Shown piece by piece: positions 1 to 6,705 of a DNA stretch of 12,546 nt; the stretch's first letter is position 1; each line of letters begins with the position of its first letter. The notes under the pieces were generated by a model. It had not been told where the DNA came from and ran no database searches. It saw only the letters and a program-made list of their open reading frames with translations. Position numbers and translations under genes: made by a program. This stretch comes from Comamonadaceae bacterium (GTDB lineage: Bacteria > Pseudomonadota > Gammaproteobacteria > Burkholderiales > Burkholderiaceae_C), in NCBI GenBank assembly GCA_947469815.1, contig CANIRI010000030.1:1-12546 (forward strand), given 5' to 3'.

Positions 1-723
1 ATAGGTGGCGCGCGCCCCCGTGCGCTCACGCACAAATCCCTGGTGCTGATACTCCACCGCCAGCGGGTCCAGCATGCGCATCAGCGCCTCGGTGGCAGAA
101 AGATCGATCTCGCAGCCGCGTGGTGTGCCCGGCGCGCTGCGTGCGCGGCCGGCCAGCGCCGAGGTGATGGAGAACGCACCGAACAGGCCCGACACCACAT
201 CGCCCAGCGGGTAGTTCATGTGTTGCGGGGAGCGGCCGCTCTCACCAGTGAGGTGGGCGAAGCCGCTCATTGCCTCGAAGATGCGCGCAAAGCCGGGGCG
301 GCGAGCATAGGGGCCGGTCTGGCCGAAGCCGGTCAGGCGAAGGACGATAAGGTCGGGGTTGTGGGCATGCAGCGTCGGCAAGTCAAGGCCCCAGCGGTCC
401 AGCGTGCCGGTACGGAAGTTTTCCACCAGCACGTCATAGCGCGGTAGCATCTTAAGCAGCAACGCCCGGCCCTCGGGCTTGCGCACGTCCAGTGTGATAC
501 CGCGTTTGCCGCGGTTAGTGACCTTCCAGAACAGAGCGTGTTCGCCCATCACCGGCAGCATGTGGCGTAAGGTGTCGCTGCCGTCGGGTAGTTCGAGCTT
601 GGTCACCTCGGCGCCTAGGTCGCCGCATAGAGTAGCGGCGAAAGGCGCGGCCAGCACCGTGGCCATGTCAAGTATGCGTATCCCCTGCAGTGGGCCGGTG
701 GAGGGGGTGGATGTTGCAGCCAT
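1..723 (-). CDS. Class III CoA-transferase (CaiB/BaiF family), C-terminus cut off by window edge
   Basis: Enzymes of this family move CoA from one carboxylic acid thioester to another acid in the cytoplasm, often as the activation step of a catabolic route. The visible 241 residues run from ATG at 723 to the window edge without a stop; the family is usually about 400 residues, so the C-terminal part lies outside. Seen: the N-terminal 'GIRILDMATVLAAPFAA' Rossmann-like start (14-30), 'LVENFRTGTLDRWGL' (99-113), 'LTGFGQTGPYA' (130-140), and 'YPLGDVVSGLFG' (171-182), whose Asp175 fits the family's catalytic aspartate that forms the acyl-anhydride. The start lies 8 bp after the Bug-protein stop, with GAGG six bases upstream, so it is co-transcribed with that gene. 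The acid substrate is not predictable; the adjacent solute-binding protein suggests an imported carboxylate. Confidence 0.93.
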   Translation of the reverse strand, partial: MAATSTPSTGPLQGIRILDMATVLAAPFAATLCGDLGAEVTKLELPDGSDTLRHMLPVMGEHALFWKVTNRGKRGITLDVRKPEGRALLLKMLPRYDVLVENFRTGTLDRWGLDLPTLHAHNPDLIVLRLTGFGQTGPYARRPGFARIFEAMSGFAHLTGESGRSPQHMNYPLGDVVSGLFGAFSITSALAGRARSAPGTPRGCEIDLSATEALMRMLDPLAVEYQHQGFVRERTGARATY

Positions 724-731
724 AGCTGGCC

Positions 732-1718
732 TCACTCGGCCTTGATGTTGTTGTCTTTAACGATCCTGGTCCACGTTGCGATCTGTTCGCGCAGGTAGAT
801 GCCGAACTGCTCGGGCGAATTGGCAATCACCTCATAGCCCATGTCGTCGAGTTGCTTGCGCGCAGCCGGGTTGGTGATGGCCTTCTTCATGGCCGCGTGG
901 ATCTTGGCAATGACTGCCGGCGGTGTCTTGGCCGGCAGCATCAGGCCGAAGGTGCCGCCCACGTCCATGGCGGGATAGCCGGCTTCGGCGATGGTGGGCA
1001 CGTCGGGCAACAGGGGCGAACGTTGGTTGGCCAGGATGGCCAGCGCGCGCACCTTTCCCGCCTTGACCTGCACGCCGGACGGGATGATGGCGTCCACGGC
1101 CACGGGCAGCTGACCACCCATCAAGTCGGCCAGCGCGGGCGCGCTGCCCTTATAAGGAATGTGCAGCATGTCGATGCCGATGCGCGCCTTCAGCAGTTCG
1201 CCCGCCAGGTGCGCGATGCTGCCGGTGCCAGCACTGGCATAACTCAGGCCTCCCTTGGTCGACTTGCTCAGCGCCACGAGTTCCTTGACGTCCTTGGCTT
1301 TCACCGACGAGCCCACTAGCAACAGGCCGGGGTTGTTTACCAGCAGCGAGACGGGCGTGAGGTCCTTCAGCGGGTCGTAGGGTGTCTTGATGCCGAGCGC
1401 GGTGTTGAGATAGATCGGCGCACCGACGGCGAGCAGCTGGTAGCCGTCGGGCGCGGCGCGGACGACGGCGTCCGTGGCGTTGATGGTTCCGCCGCCGGGC
1501 TTGTTCTCGACCACGATGGGTTGCCCCAGCGCCTCGGCCATGCCGGGGGCGATGGCGCGCATGACCAGATCGGTGCCGCCGCCGGCGGCGTACGGCACGA
1601 TGAGGTAAATCGGCTTGGTGGGAAAGCTGTCAGCCGCGCTCTGGGCGAAGGCGGAACCGGCTAAGCCGAGGGCCAGGGCGGCGAAGCATGCGAGCGGGCG
1701 AATACGCATGGATGTCAT
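732..1718 (-). CDS. Bug/TctC-family periplasmic solute-binding protein of the tripartite tricarboxylate transporter type
   Basis: This is a 328-residue secreted binding protein. I chose the ATG at 1718 over the upstream in-frame ATG at 1793, because AGGAG lies nine bases before it and the protein then opens with a classic signal peptide. The signal has basic residues 5-7, a hydrophobic stretch 9-24, and AFA-Q cleavage after about residue 25. Family hallmarks are 'LIVPYAAGGGTDLVMR' (39-54), 'PIVVENKPGGGTINA' and 'PDGYQLL' in the N-terminal lobe, 'SIAHLAGELL' and 'HIPYKGSAPALADLMGGQ' further on, and 'FGLMLPAKTPPAVIAKIH' in the C-terminal lobe. These proteins bind carboxylates or related small acids. 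No TctA/TctB membrane genes are visible, which is common for orphan Bug genes in Burkholderiales. It sits between the IclR regulator (58-bp gap) and the CoA-transferase (8-bp gap), consistent with sensing or uptake of an acid that is then activated with CoA. Confidence 0.95.
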   Translation of the reverse strand: MTSMRIRPLACFAALALGLAGSAFAQSAADSFPTKPIYLIVPYAAGGGTDLVMRAIAPGMAEALGQPIVVENKPGGGTINATDAVVRAAPDGYQLLAVGAPIYLNTALGIKTPYDPLKDLTPVSLLVNNPGLLLVGSSVKAKDVKELVALSKSTKGGLSYASAGTGSIAHLAGELLKARIGIDMLHIPYKGSAPALADLMGGQLPVAVDAIIPSGVQVKAGKVRALAILANQRSPLLPDVPTIAEAGYPAMDVGGTFGLMLPAKTPPAVIAKIHAAMKKAITNPAARKQLDDMGYEVIANSPEQFGIYLREQIATWTRIVKDNNIKAE

Positions 1719-1727
1719 GGTGGGTGT

Positions 1728-1732
1728 CTCCT
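1728..1732 (-). promoter_or_regulatory. Ribosome binding site that fixes the Bug-protein start
   Basis: Read on the minus strand this is AGGAG, nine bases before the ATG at 1718. No comparable site precedes the longer in-frame start at 1793, which would also overlap the iclR coding end. It therefore decides the start codon. Confidence 0.75.
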
Positions 1733-1776
1733 GAAGTGAAAGGATGAGGATCGGAAGAGGTATGCAGATGCGGGTG

Positions 1777-2592
1777 TCAGCGCCGCCCCACACTTGTCTG
1801 CAGCAGGCGCACCAGGTTGAGCAGGCGCGGCGCGATTTGTGTTTCGAGCGTGTCGGCCTGCAGATGGAACTGGGCCACCGCGCAGTTCATGATGAGCAGC
1901 TCGTCGTCGACCATGAAGCTCAAGGGCACCGCGATGGCGGCCATGCCGGCGCCCGGTGAAGGCACGATGCAGAAGCCCCTGGCCTGAAAACTCATGCGCG
2001 ACGCCGCAAGCTGCCGGCGCAGCGCGGGCCAGCCCTGCGCGTCGCGCGCTTTCAGCAGGGCTTCGATCTCGGCGCGCTCTGCGTCGCTGGTTGCGCTGTA
2101 GTAGGTATGGCCGAGCGAGGTGTCGGCGAATTGCCGGGTCGCGCCCACGTCGGGGCGGCCTGAAGGCGCATTCTTGTCCACGCAGCTTTCGATCAGCACC
2201 AGCTCGTCACCGCCGCGCATGGCCAGCGAGACCGCGCCGCGCGCGAAATCAGCCAGCTCCTGCATGTGCGGCCGGGCGAGCTGGCGAACGCCCAGCTGGC
2301 ACAGGAGCGGATAGCCGAAGGACAAAACCGGCGCCGCCAGGCGGTAGCGCGCGGTCGGCTCGTGGTACTTCAGGTAACCCAGCAGCGCCAGCGTGCGCGT
2401 CAGGCGCACCACCGTGGGCCGGCCGATGCCCGTGCGCTGGGCGATCTCTCGGTTGCCCAACGTCGGTGAGGCAACGTCGAAGGCGCGCAGCACCTCCAGA
2501 CCCTTTGCCAGCGTGTAGGCGAACTGGGGGTCCTTCTCGGTCTCGGCCACGCGGGGCTCGTTGCTGGCGGCGGTGGCGGATGGGTGCGACAT
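1777..2592 (-). CDS. IclR-family transcriptional regulator
   Basis: This is a 271-residue DNA-binding regulator, a usual length for the family. The N-terminal winged helix-turn-helix spans about residues 26-80: 'TLAKGLEVLRAF' leads in, 'LGNREIAQRTGIGRPTVVRL' (45-64) is the helix-turn-helix, and 'LGYLKYHEPTARYRL' forms the wing. The C-terminal ligand-binding domain shows 'SLAMRGGDELVLIESC', 'FADTSLGHTYYSATS' and the late 'GFCIVPSPGAGMAAIAVPL' with 'LLNLVRLLQTS' at the end. IclR proteins bind short palindromes near divergent promoters and respond to small, often aromatic or carboxylate, effectors. The gene heads the iclR-bug-CoA-transferase operon and diverges from the nitronate-monooxygenase gene, so it probably controls both directions. 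The start at 2592 has no clear Shine-Dalgarno sequence; the predicted promoter puts transcription start about two bases before the ATG. Confidence 0.94.
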   Translation of the reverse strand: MSHPSATAASNEPRVAETEKDPQFAYTLAKGLEVLRAFDVASPTLGNREIAQRTGIGRPTVVRLTRTLALLGYLKYHEPTARYRLAAPVLSFGYPLLCQLGVRQLARPHMQELADFARGAVSLAMRGGDELVLIESCVDKNAPSGRPDVGATRQFADTSLGHTYYSATSDAERAEIEALLKARDAQGWPALRRQLAASRMSFQARGFCIVPSPGAGMAAIAVPLSFMVDDELLIMNCAVAQFHLQADTLETQIAPRLLNLVRLLQTSVGRR

Positions 2593-2600
2593 GGAGCAGG

Positions 2601-2629
2601 ATTCTACAAAGCGTTTGACTAATAATCAA
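2601..2629 (-). promoter_or_regulatory. Predicted sigma-70 promoter for the iclR operon
   Basis: On the minus strand a TTGATT -35 box (2629-2624) and a TAGAAT -10 box (2606-2601) are separated by exactly 17 bases. TAGAAT matches the consensus at five of six positions. Transcription would start around 2594, only a couple of bases before the ATG at 2592, which fits the missing Shine-Dalgarno sequence. Found by eye. Confidence 0.5.
2615..2629. promoter_or_regulatory. Candidate IclR operator: 15-bp near-palindrome overlapping both divergent -35 boxes
   Basis: TTGACTAATAATCAA pairs at six of seven positions around a central A (the single mismatch is C5/A11). Its size and its place between an IclR gene and its divergent target suit an IclR-family operator. 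A second, looser inverted repeat, TTGAC-N9-GTCAA at 2654-2672, lies just downstream of the plus-strand promoter and could be an additional site. Binding is inferred. Confidence 0.45.
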
Positions 2630-2643
2630 TCCTAATTTACACT
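2615..2643 (+). promoter_or_regulatory. Predicted sigma-70 promoter for the nitronate-monooxygenase-type gene
   Basis: A TTGACT -35 box (2615-2620) and a TACACT -10 box (2638-2643) are separated by 17 bases. Transcription would start near 2650, giving a leader of roughly 67 bases before the ATG at 2717. Its -35 box is one arm of the palindrome whose other arm is the -35 box of the divergent iclR promoter. Confidence 0.5.
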
Positions 2644-2716
2644 ATTCATCTGTTTGACCGATAGTTTGTCAATTAATCATTCTCTTCCATCTCTGCACAC
2701 GCTAGAGCCAACACCC

Positions 2717-3850
2717 ATGCCTACCCAAGATCGCCTACAAAACCGCCTTAGCAAACGCCTTGGCATCGCTCAACCCATATTCGGCTTCACGCACGACCCG
2801 GCCGTGGTGGCGGCGATCTGCCACGCGGGCGGTTTCGGCGTGTTTGGCGCCACGCGCCACACGCCCGAGGAGATCGCGCACGAGCTCGCGTGGATACGCC
2901 AGCAGGTCGGCAACCGCCCGTTCGGTGTCAACCTGGTATTGCCCACCGGCATGCCTGAGACCAATGACCGCGCGGCCATCGAAGCCCAGTTGCCGGAGGC
3001 GCACAAGGCCTTCGTGCGCGACATTCAGAAAAAGTACGCCGTACCAGCCGCAACGCAGGCCGGCATGCGCTCGCGTTTCGTGCGGTCCGAGGAAGTCGCG
3101 CAGCGGCAGCTCGAAGCCATCATGCGTTCGGACGTGAACATGCTGGCCTGCGGCATCGGTTCGCCGATGGATGTGATTGAACGCGCCAAGGCGTCCGGCA
3201 AGCTCGTGCTGGCGTTGGTCGGCTCACCCAAGCATGCGCGCAATGCGCTCGCCAAACCCATCGATATTCTGGTGGCCCAGGGCTACGATGCCGGTGCGCA
3301 CACTGGCGTCATTGGCACTTTTTCGCTGGTGCCGCAGATCGTGGACATGGCCGGGGACGTGCCGGTACTGGCGGCCGGCGGCGTGGCCACAGGGCGCCAT
3401 GTGCTGGCGGCGCTGGCCATGGGCGCGCAGGGGGTGTGGATGGGCACGGCCTGGCTGACCACCTCCGAATACCGCATGCAGGATGCGTTGCGCCAGAAGC
3501 TGTTGGCCGCCGGCAGCGACGACACGGTGATCTCGCGCGCCGACAGCGGCAAGACGCTGCGCCAGATCCGCACCGCCTGGTCCGAGGAATGGGCAGCGCC
3601 CGGGGCGCCGGCGCCGCTGAAGATGCCGCTGCAGGACATCCTGGTGGGCGACCTGCTCGGCGCCATCGACGAACACGAAGTCAAGCCGCTGATGCACCAC
3701 CCAGCCGGCCAGAGCATTGCGTATTTCAACGAAGTGCGCAGCGTCGCGGACGTGATGCGCGGCATCGTGGACGAGGCCTGCGACGGTCTGGACCGCCTCG
3801 GTGTCACGGGGGCCGACGTCACACTGCACCTTCCCCGGACAAATATCTAG
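2717..3850 (+). CDS. Nitronate monooxygenase / 2-nitropropane dioxygenase-type FMN enzyme
   Basis: This is a 377-residue TIM-barrel flavoenzyme. The family includes nitronate monooxygenases, which oxidise alkyl nitronates with O2, and FabK-like enoyl reductases; this member could be either or another FMN enzyme. Seen: 'IAQPIFGFTHDPAVVAAICH' (17-36) and 'GGFGVFGATRHTPEEI' at the N-terminus; 'GYDAGAHTG' with His195, at the position of the usual EAGGH catalytic motif; and the FMN-phosphate region 'PVLAAGGVATGRHVLAALAM' followed by 'GAQGVWMGTAWL'. I prefer ATG 2717 to the in-frame TTG at 2654, because the extra 21 residues look unlike the family and the TTG falls almost at the predicted transcription start. 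It diverges from iclR. The next gene, an SDR of lower GC, begins 3 bp after its stop, so read-through is likely. Confidence 0.9.
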   Translation: MPTQDRLQNRLSKRLGIAQPIFGFTHDPAVVAAICHAGGFGVFGATRHTPEEIAHELAWIRQQVGNRPFGVNLVLPTGMPETNDRAAIEAQLPEAHKAFVRDIQKKYAVPAATQAGMRSRFVRSEEVAQRQLEAIMRSDVNMLACGIGSPMDVIERAKASGKLVLALVGSPKHARNALAKPIDILVAQGYDAGAHTGVIGTFSLVPQIVDMAGDVPVLAAGGVATGRHVLAALAMGAQGVWMGTAWLTTSEYRMQDALRQKLLAAGSDDTVISRADSGKTLRQIRTAWSEEWAAPGAPAPLKMPLQDILVGDLLGAIDEHEVKPLMHHPAGQSIAYFNEVRSVADVMRGIVDEACDGLDRLGVTGADVTLHLPRTNI

Positions 3851-3853
3851 GAA

Positions 3854-4663
3854 ATGGCTGAAAGAATGGAATTCCAGAACAAGGTTGCGGTGGTTACCGG
3901 TGGTGCCACAGGAATAGGGCGGGCGACAACCCTTGCGCTGCTCCGAGGCGGCGCAACAGTGGTTGTGGCGGGGCATAGGCGTGAAGAACTTGATCAACTC
4001 TTGGCCACTACCGAAAGCTATCGCGACCGCCTCAGCACCTTCCTGGTGGATGTGGCCGATGACGATCAAGTTGCCGAGATGTACGCCAGCTTTTCTCAGC
4101 GATACGACCGGCTCGATATCCTCGTCAATTGCGCCGGAGTGTTCGCAGCCGGTTCAATTGAACAGATCAGCAGCGCGGAATGGCGGCGCTGTTTTGAAGT
4201 AAACGTCAATGGAATTTGGCGCTCGTCAAAGGCTGCGATACCGATCATGCGCAAAGGCGGGGGTGGTTCAATCGTCAATGTCGCATCGGTTGCGGCGCAA
4301 TGTGCCCGCCGTGGCATGGCGGCCTACGCAGCCACAAAGGGGGCTATCACATCGTTGACTCACGCTATGGCCATTGATCATGCGGAGGAACGAATCCGCG
4401 TGAATGCTGTCAGCCCCGGAACAATTGATACCCCATTTCTGCGTGGCGCTTGGAGCCATCTGTCGCCAGTGGAAGCGGACGCACAGCTGCAGGCTATCGC
4501 CGCATCCCAGCCACTCGGGCGCCTGGGTACCGCGGAAGACATCGCCAATGTGATCGCATTTCTTTGCAGTGAACAGGCCGCGTTCGTTACTGGTGCCGAC
4601 TGGGTGGTGGACGGTGGACTACTGGCTCGACTCGGTGTCCCTTTGCCACATGTTCGCCCATAG
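3854..4663 (+). CDS. Short-chain dehydrogenase/reductase (classical SDR)
   Basis: This is a 269-residue cytoplasmic NAD(P)-dependent oxidoreductase of classical SDR length. Seen: the cofactor motif TGGATGIG (15-22), Asp66 in 'VDVAD', 'VNCAG' (91-95), Asn118 in 'VNVNG', catalytic Ser145, and the Tyr158/Lys162 pair in 'YAATK'; the complete Asn-Ser-Tyr-Lys tetrad is present. 'RVNAVSPGTIDTPF' (182-195) and 'VTGADWVVDGG' (245-255) are the usual late motifs. The end of strand beta-2 reads 'VAGHRRE' with no acidic residue, which leans towards NADP(H), weakly. The start is ATG 3854, 3 bp after the preceding stop; in-frame ATG 3866 (MEFQNKV) is a good alternative because the AGGAA is too close to 3854. 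Its lower GC matches the genes to its right, so it probably belongs to their pathway as an alcohol/ketone interconverting step. Confidence 0.93.
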   Translation: MAERMEFQNKVAVVTGGATGIGRATTLALLRGGATVVVAGHRREELDQLLATTESYRDRLSTFLVDVADDDQVAEMYASFSQRYDRLDILVNCAGVFAAGSIEQISSAEWRRCFEVNVNGIWRSSKAAIPIMRKGGGGSIVNVASVAAQCARRGMAAYAATKGAITSLTHAMAIDHAEERIRVNAVSPGTIDTPFLRGAWSHLSPVEADAQLQAIAASQPLGRLGTAEDIANVIAFLCSEQAAFVTGADWVVDGGLLARLGVPLPHVRP

Positions 4664-4831
4664 ATGAATGCGCGGCACCACAAGCATGCCCACGCGAAAT
4701 GCACCATGAACCAACATCCTCAGACCTTGGCGGACAGACCGCCATCACTTCTTACGAGTTCCCCAAATCCACTTCCGATTGGATGTGGCCAAACGTCAAC
4801 CCAGAAAGGTGAAACCCATGAAACTTACTAG
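4664..4831 (+). CDS. Possible 55-residue bridging ORF between SDR and ABC binding-protein genes
   Basis: The ATG directly abuts the SDR stop (TAG then ATG), and the frame stays open across the whole gap, ending at a TAG 11 bases inside the next gene. The peptide begins with a His-rich 'MNARHHKHAHAKC' and is then rich in Pro, Ser and Thr, with no recognisable domain or membrane segment. It may be a real small protein, a coupling ORF that carries ribosomes to the binding-protein start, or chance. Three other gaps in this cluster show the same layout. Confidence 0.22.
   Translation: MNARHHKHAHAKCTMNQHPQTLADRPPSLLTSSPNPLPIGCGQTSTQKGETHETY
4728..4744. other. Inverted repeat / small stem-loop before the ABC binding-protein gene
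   Basis: TGGCGG (4728-4733) and CCGCCA (4739-4744) form a perfect 6-bp stem around the loop ACAGA. There is no T-run after it, so it is not a standard intrinsic terminator. It may be a regulator site or an mRNA hairpin that tunes binding-protein expression. Confidence 0.35.
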
Positions 4832-5876
4832 TTTTCTAAAATCCGTCGCAGTCTCGATTTCCGTTTTTTGCGCCTCTGTAGGCTGGACCCAGACGACATT
4901 GCCTATCAGAATTGGCGCCGCCACCTCTGCCGACCATGCGCCGGTATTCGCGGCGATGGAGAAAGGGTTTTTTGCGAAGCATGGCCTCGACGCGAAAGTC
5001 ATCATGTACCAGTCAGGCGTTGACATGATCAATGGCATGCTGGGTGGCGCCCAGGAGGTAAGCGTCATGGGCAGCATACCGTTTATGGTCGGTGCTGGGA
5101 AGGGGCAGCCGCTGGTACTGATTGGAAGCAATCATGGCGATCCCGTTCGTCCATATTACGTTGCGGCCATGTCGGTTGTTGGCCGAGCAGGAGCAGGACT
5201 CAAGGAGGGTGACTTGAAATCTCTTGCGGGCAAGAAGATCGGCCTCGTCCGCGGCGCTGCAGGCGAAGGCTACATGCTTGGGCTTTTGGCGGGCGCTGGG
5301 CTAAAGGTCACTGATGTAACGTTGGTGAATCTTCCGCCGGCAAATCAGGTCACTGCGCTTCGACAAGGCGATATCGATGCGATGGCTGCTTGGGAACCCT
5401 GGGCCACCACAGCGGCGATGCGCGTCTCTGGTGCATTCCGTTTGATATCTGGCAAGGACCAGCCTGATGCCTGCAAGTCTTGCTTTGATCCAGGCATCTT
5501 GCTAAGTACCCGCGCCGACGTTGCAAACAAGGCTGAAGTGCTCAAGCGATTCATCGTGGCTTATGCGGACGCACAGCAATGGGTCCGGCAAAACTACGAT
5601 GCAGCCGCGGAGATCAACATGCGCTGGATTCCTGGCGTCGAGCTCGATGTCATGAAGGTTGCCATCCGCCGCTCGGCATATGACATGCGATTGTCAAAGC
5701 TGACGGTGCAAGGATTCAACCAGAACACCATTCCATTGCTCGTCAATGACAAACGCCTCGAGAAGGCATATGACGCCGCAACAGTTGTTGACCCACAGTT
5801 CACCAAGCACGCGGAAAAGACGGCTCCCCAGTTCTTTTCGGACCTGCCCCAGATCCCGGCCAACGCCGCGTTCTGA
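4818..5876 (+). CDS. NitT/TauT-type (NMT1/SsuA-like) ABC transporter periplasmic binding protein
   Basis: This is a 352-residue secreted solute receptor for the ABC importer encoded next. I chose ATG 4818 because AAGGTG (4806-4811) lies six bases before it and a signal peptide follows: Lys2 and Lys8, hydrophobic 9-22, likely cleavage near residue 25 (GWTQ-TTLP). The mature protein opens with 'PIRIGAATSADHAPVFAAME' and 'KGFFAKHGLDAKVI', the usual first-lobe pattern of nitrate/sulfonate/taurine/thiamine-precursor receptors. Later come 'LAGKKIGLVRGAAGEGYML' and 'VTALRQGDIDAMAAWEPWA', typical hinge and second-lobe motifs. The mature chain has only two cysteines, Cys219 and Cys222 in 'DACKSCFD', probably a periplasmic disulfide. 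The ligand cannot be told from sequence; relatives carry sulfonates, nitrate, pyrimidine precursors or phthalate. Confidence 0.93.
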   Translation: MKLTSFLKSVAVSISVFCASVGWTQTTLPIRIGAATSADHAPVFAAMEKGFFAKHGLDAKVIMYQSGVDMINGMLGGAQEVSVMGSIPFMVGAGKGQPLVLIGSNHGDPVRPYYVAAMSVVGRAGAGLKEGDLKSLAGKKIGLVRGAAGEGYMLGLLAGAGLKVTDVTLVNLPPANQVTALRQGDIDAMAAWEPWATTAAMRVSGAFRLISGKDQPDACKSCFDPGILLSTRADVANKAEVLKRFIVAYADAQQWVRQNYDAAAEINMRWIPGVELDVMKVAIRRSAYDMRLSKLTVQGFNQNTIPLLVNDKRLEKAYDAATVVDPQFTKHAEKTAPQFFSDLPQIPANAAF

Positions 5877-5884
5877 GTAACTGC

Positions 5885-5920
5885 ATGCCGAAGCGGACAC
5901 CACTGAACACAAGTATATGA
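5885..5920 (+). CDS. Possible 11-codon coupling ORF before the ABC ATPase gene
   Basis: An ATG eight bases after the binding-protein stop opens an 11-codon frame (MPKRTPLNTSI) whose TGA overlaps the ATPase ATG as ATGA. The ATPase has no convincing Shine-Dalgarno of its own, so delivery of ribosomes by this mini-ORF is plausible. It is too short to judge as a gene, and chance is a real alternative. Confidence 0.2.
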   Translation: MPKRTPLNTSI

Positions 5921-6705
5921 ATGTTCCAAAAATTCAGCTTCGAGATCTCCAGCTCGAATACGTGAACGAGGAGCGTGGTGAGCGCCATCTTGCCGTTGAC
6001 GGAATTGATCTGGACATCTATTCGAATGAGTTTCTCTGTCTTGTGGGTCCATCGGGATGCGGAAAGTCGACCATCCTTGCATCGATTGCTGGCTTCCTTC
6101 CCCCCACAGGTGGCGAGATCTTGATGAATGGAGGGAGGGTTACCAAGCCAGGTGCTGACCGTGGTGTTGTCTTTCAGGAATATGCACTTTTGCCTTGGCT
6201 CAGGGTCATTGACAACGTCGCCTTTGGTTTGAAGATGCGTGGCATGGGCAAAGCCGAGCGGCATGGAGTTGCACGTCAATTCCTGGCTATCGCGGGGCTG
6301 TCCAATGTCGCTGAGAAGTACCCCCACGAACTCTCCGGCGGCATGAAGCAGCGGGTAGCCGTCATCCGCACGCTGGCCAATAAGCCCGAGGTCATGCTGA
6401 TGGACGAACCGTTTGCAGCCATTGATGCGCAGACGCGCATGGTTCTACAGGAGGAACTGGTTCGGATTTGGGCATCATCTCGCATCACTGTCCTTTTTGT
6501 CACACACAGTGTTGAGGAGGCGGTGTTCTTGGGTGATCGCGTAGCGGTCATGACTCCAGGTCCGGGGCGCGTGCGCGACATCGTCCCGGTCTCAATTCCT
6601 CGTGAGCGGCGCCAGTGGAATCTGCTGGGCACAGACCCTGAGTTCAACCGGTTGAAGGATCAGGTCCTGGGTTTGGTCCGCAATGCGGAAGTTGAAACCC
6701 CATGA
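5917..6705 (+). CDS. NitT/TauT-type ABC transporter ATP-binding subunit
   Basis: This is a 262-residue cytoplasmic ATPase that powers the importer. All nucleotide-binding elements are present: Walker A GPSGCGKST (44-52), Q-loop Gln87 in 'VVFQEYALLPW', signature LSGGMKQR (139-146), Walker B 'VMLMDEPF' with catalytic Glu164, D-loop 'AAID' (167-170), and switch His197 in 'VTHSVEEAVFLGDRVAVM'. The 'LLPWLRVIDNVAFGL' stretch is typical of the SsuB/TauB/NrtD group. It follows the binding-protein gene after 40 bp and overlaps the next gene by ATGA at 6702-6705, so the subunits should be translated in step. Nothing is missing, and function as an active import ATPase is expected. Confidence 0.96.
   Translation: MNVPKIQLRDLQLEYVNEERGERHLAVDGIDLDIYSNEFLCLVGPSGCGKSTILASIAGFLPPTGGEILMNGGRVTKPGADRGVVFQEYALLPWLRVIDNVAFGLKMRGMGKAERHGVARQFLAIAGLSNVAEKYPHELSGGMKQRVAVIRTLANKPEVMLMDEPFAAIDAQTRMVLQEELVRIWASSRITVLFVTHSVEEAVFLGDRVAVMTPGPGRVRDIVPVSIPRERRQWNLLGTDPEFNRLKDQVLGLVRNAEVETP

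Noticed and set aside
852..1319. Plus-strand open frame of 155 codons opposite the Bug protein gene
   Set aside because: It is His/Gly/Arg-rich antisense with no recognisable domain; the minus-strand gene is unambiguous.
1956..2618. Plus-strand open frame of 220 codons opposite iclR
   Set aside because: Its composition is almost entirely Arg, Ala, Ser and Pro, with no domain; it is a shadow of the IclR coding sequence.
2654..2716. N-terminal extension of the nitronate-monooxygenase-type gene from a TTG start
   Set aside because: The TTG lies at the predicted transcription start without a ribosome site, and the 21 extra residues look unlike the family; ATG 2717 is preferred.
3224..4069. Long minus-strand open frame (281 codons) opposite the nitronate-monooxygenase and SDR genes
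   Set aside because: It crosses two well-supported plus-strand genes, has no family motifs, and is rich in His, Gln and Arg, as expected for the antisense of GC-rich coding DNA.
4727..4757. Possible promoter (TTGGCG ... TTACGA) before the ABC binding-protein gene
   Set aside because: The spacing is 19 bases and both boxes are poor; it overlaps the stem-loop and is not convincing as a promoter.
4832..4880. Lipoprotein signal (Cys18) in the ABC binding protein
   Set aside because: The residues before Cys18 read ISVF, with Phe at -1, which does not fit a lipobox; a normal signal peptide cut near residue 25 is better.
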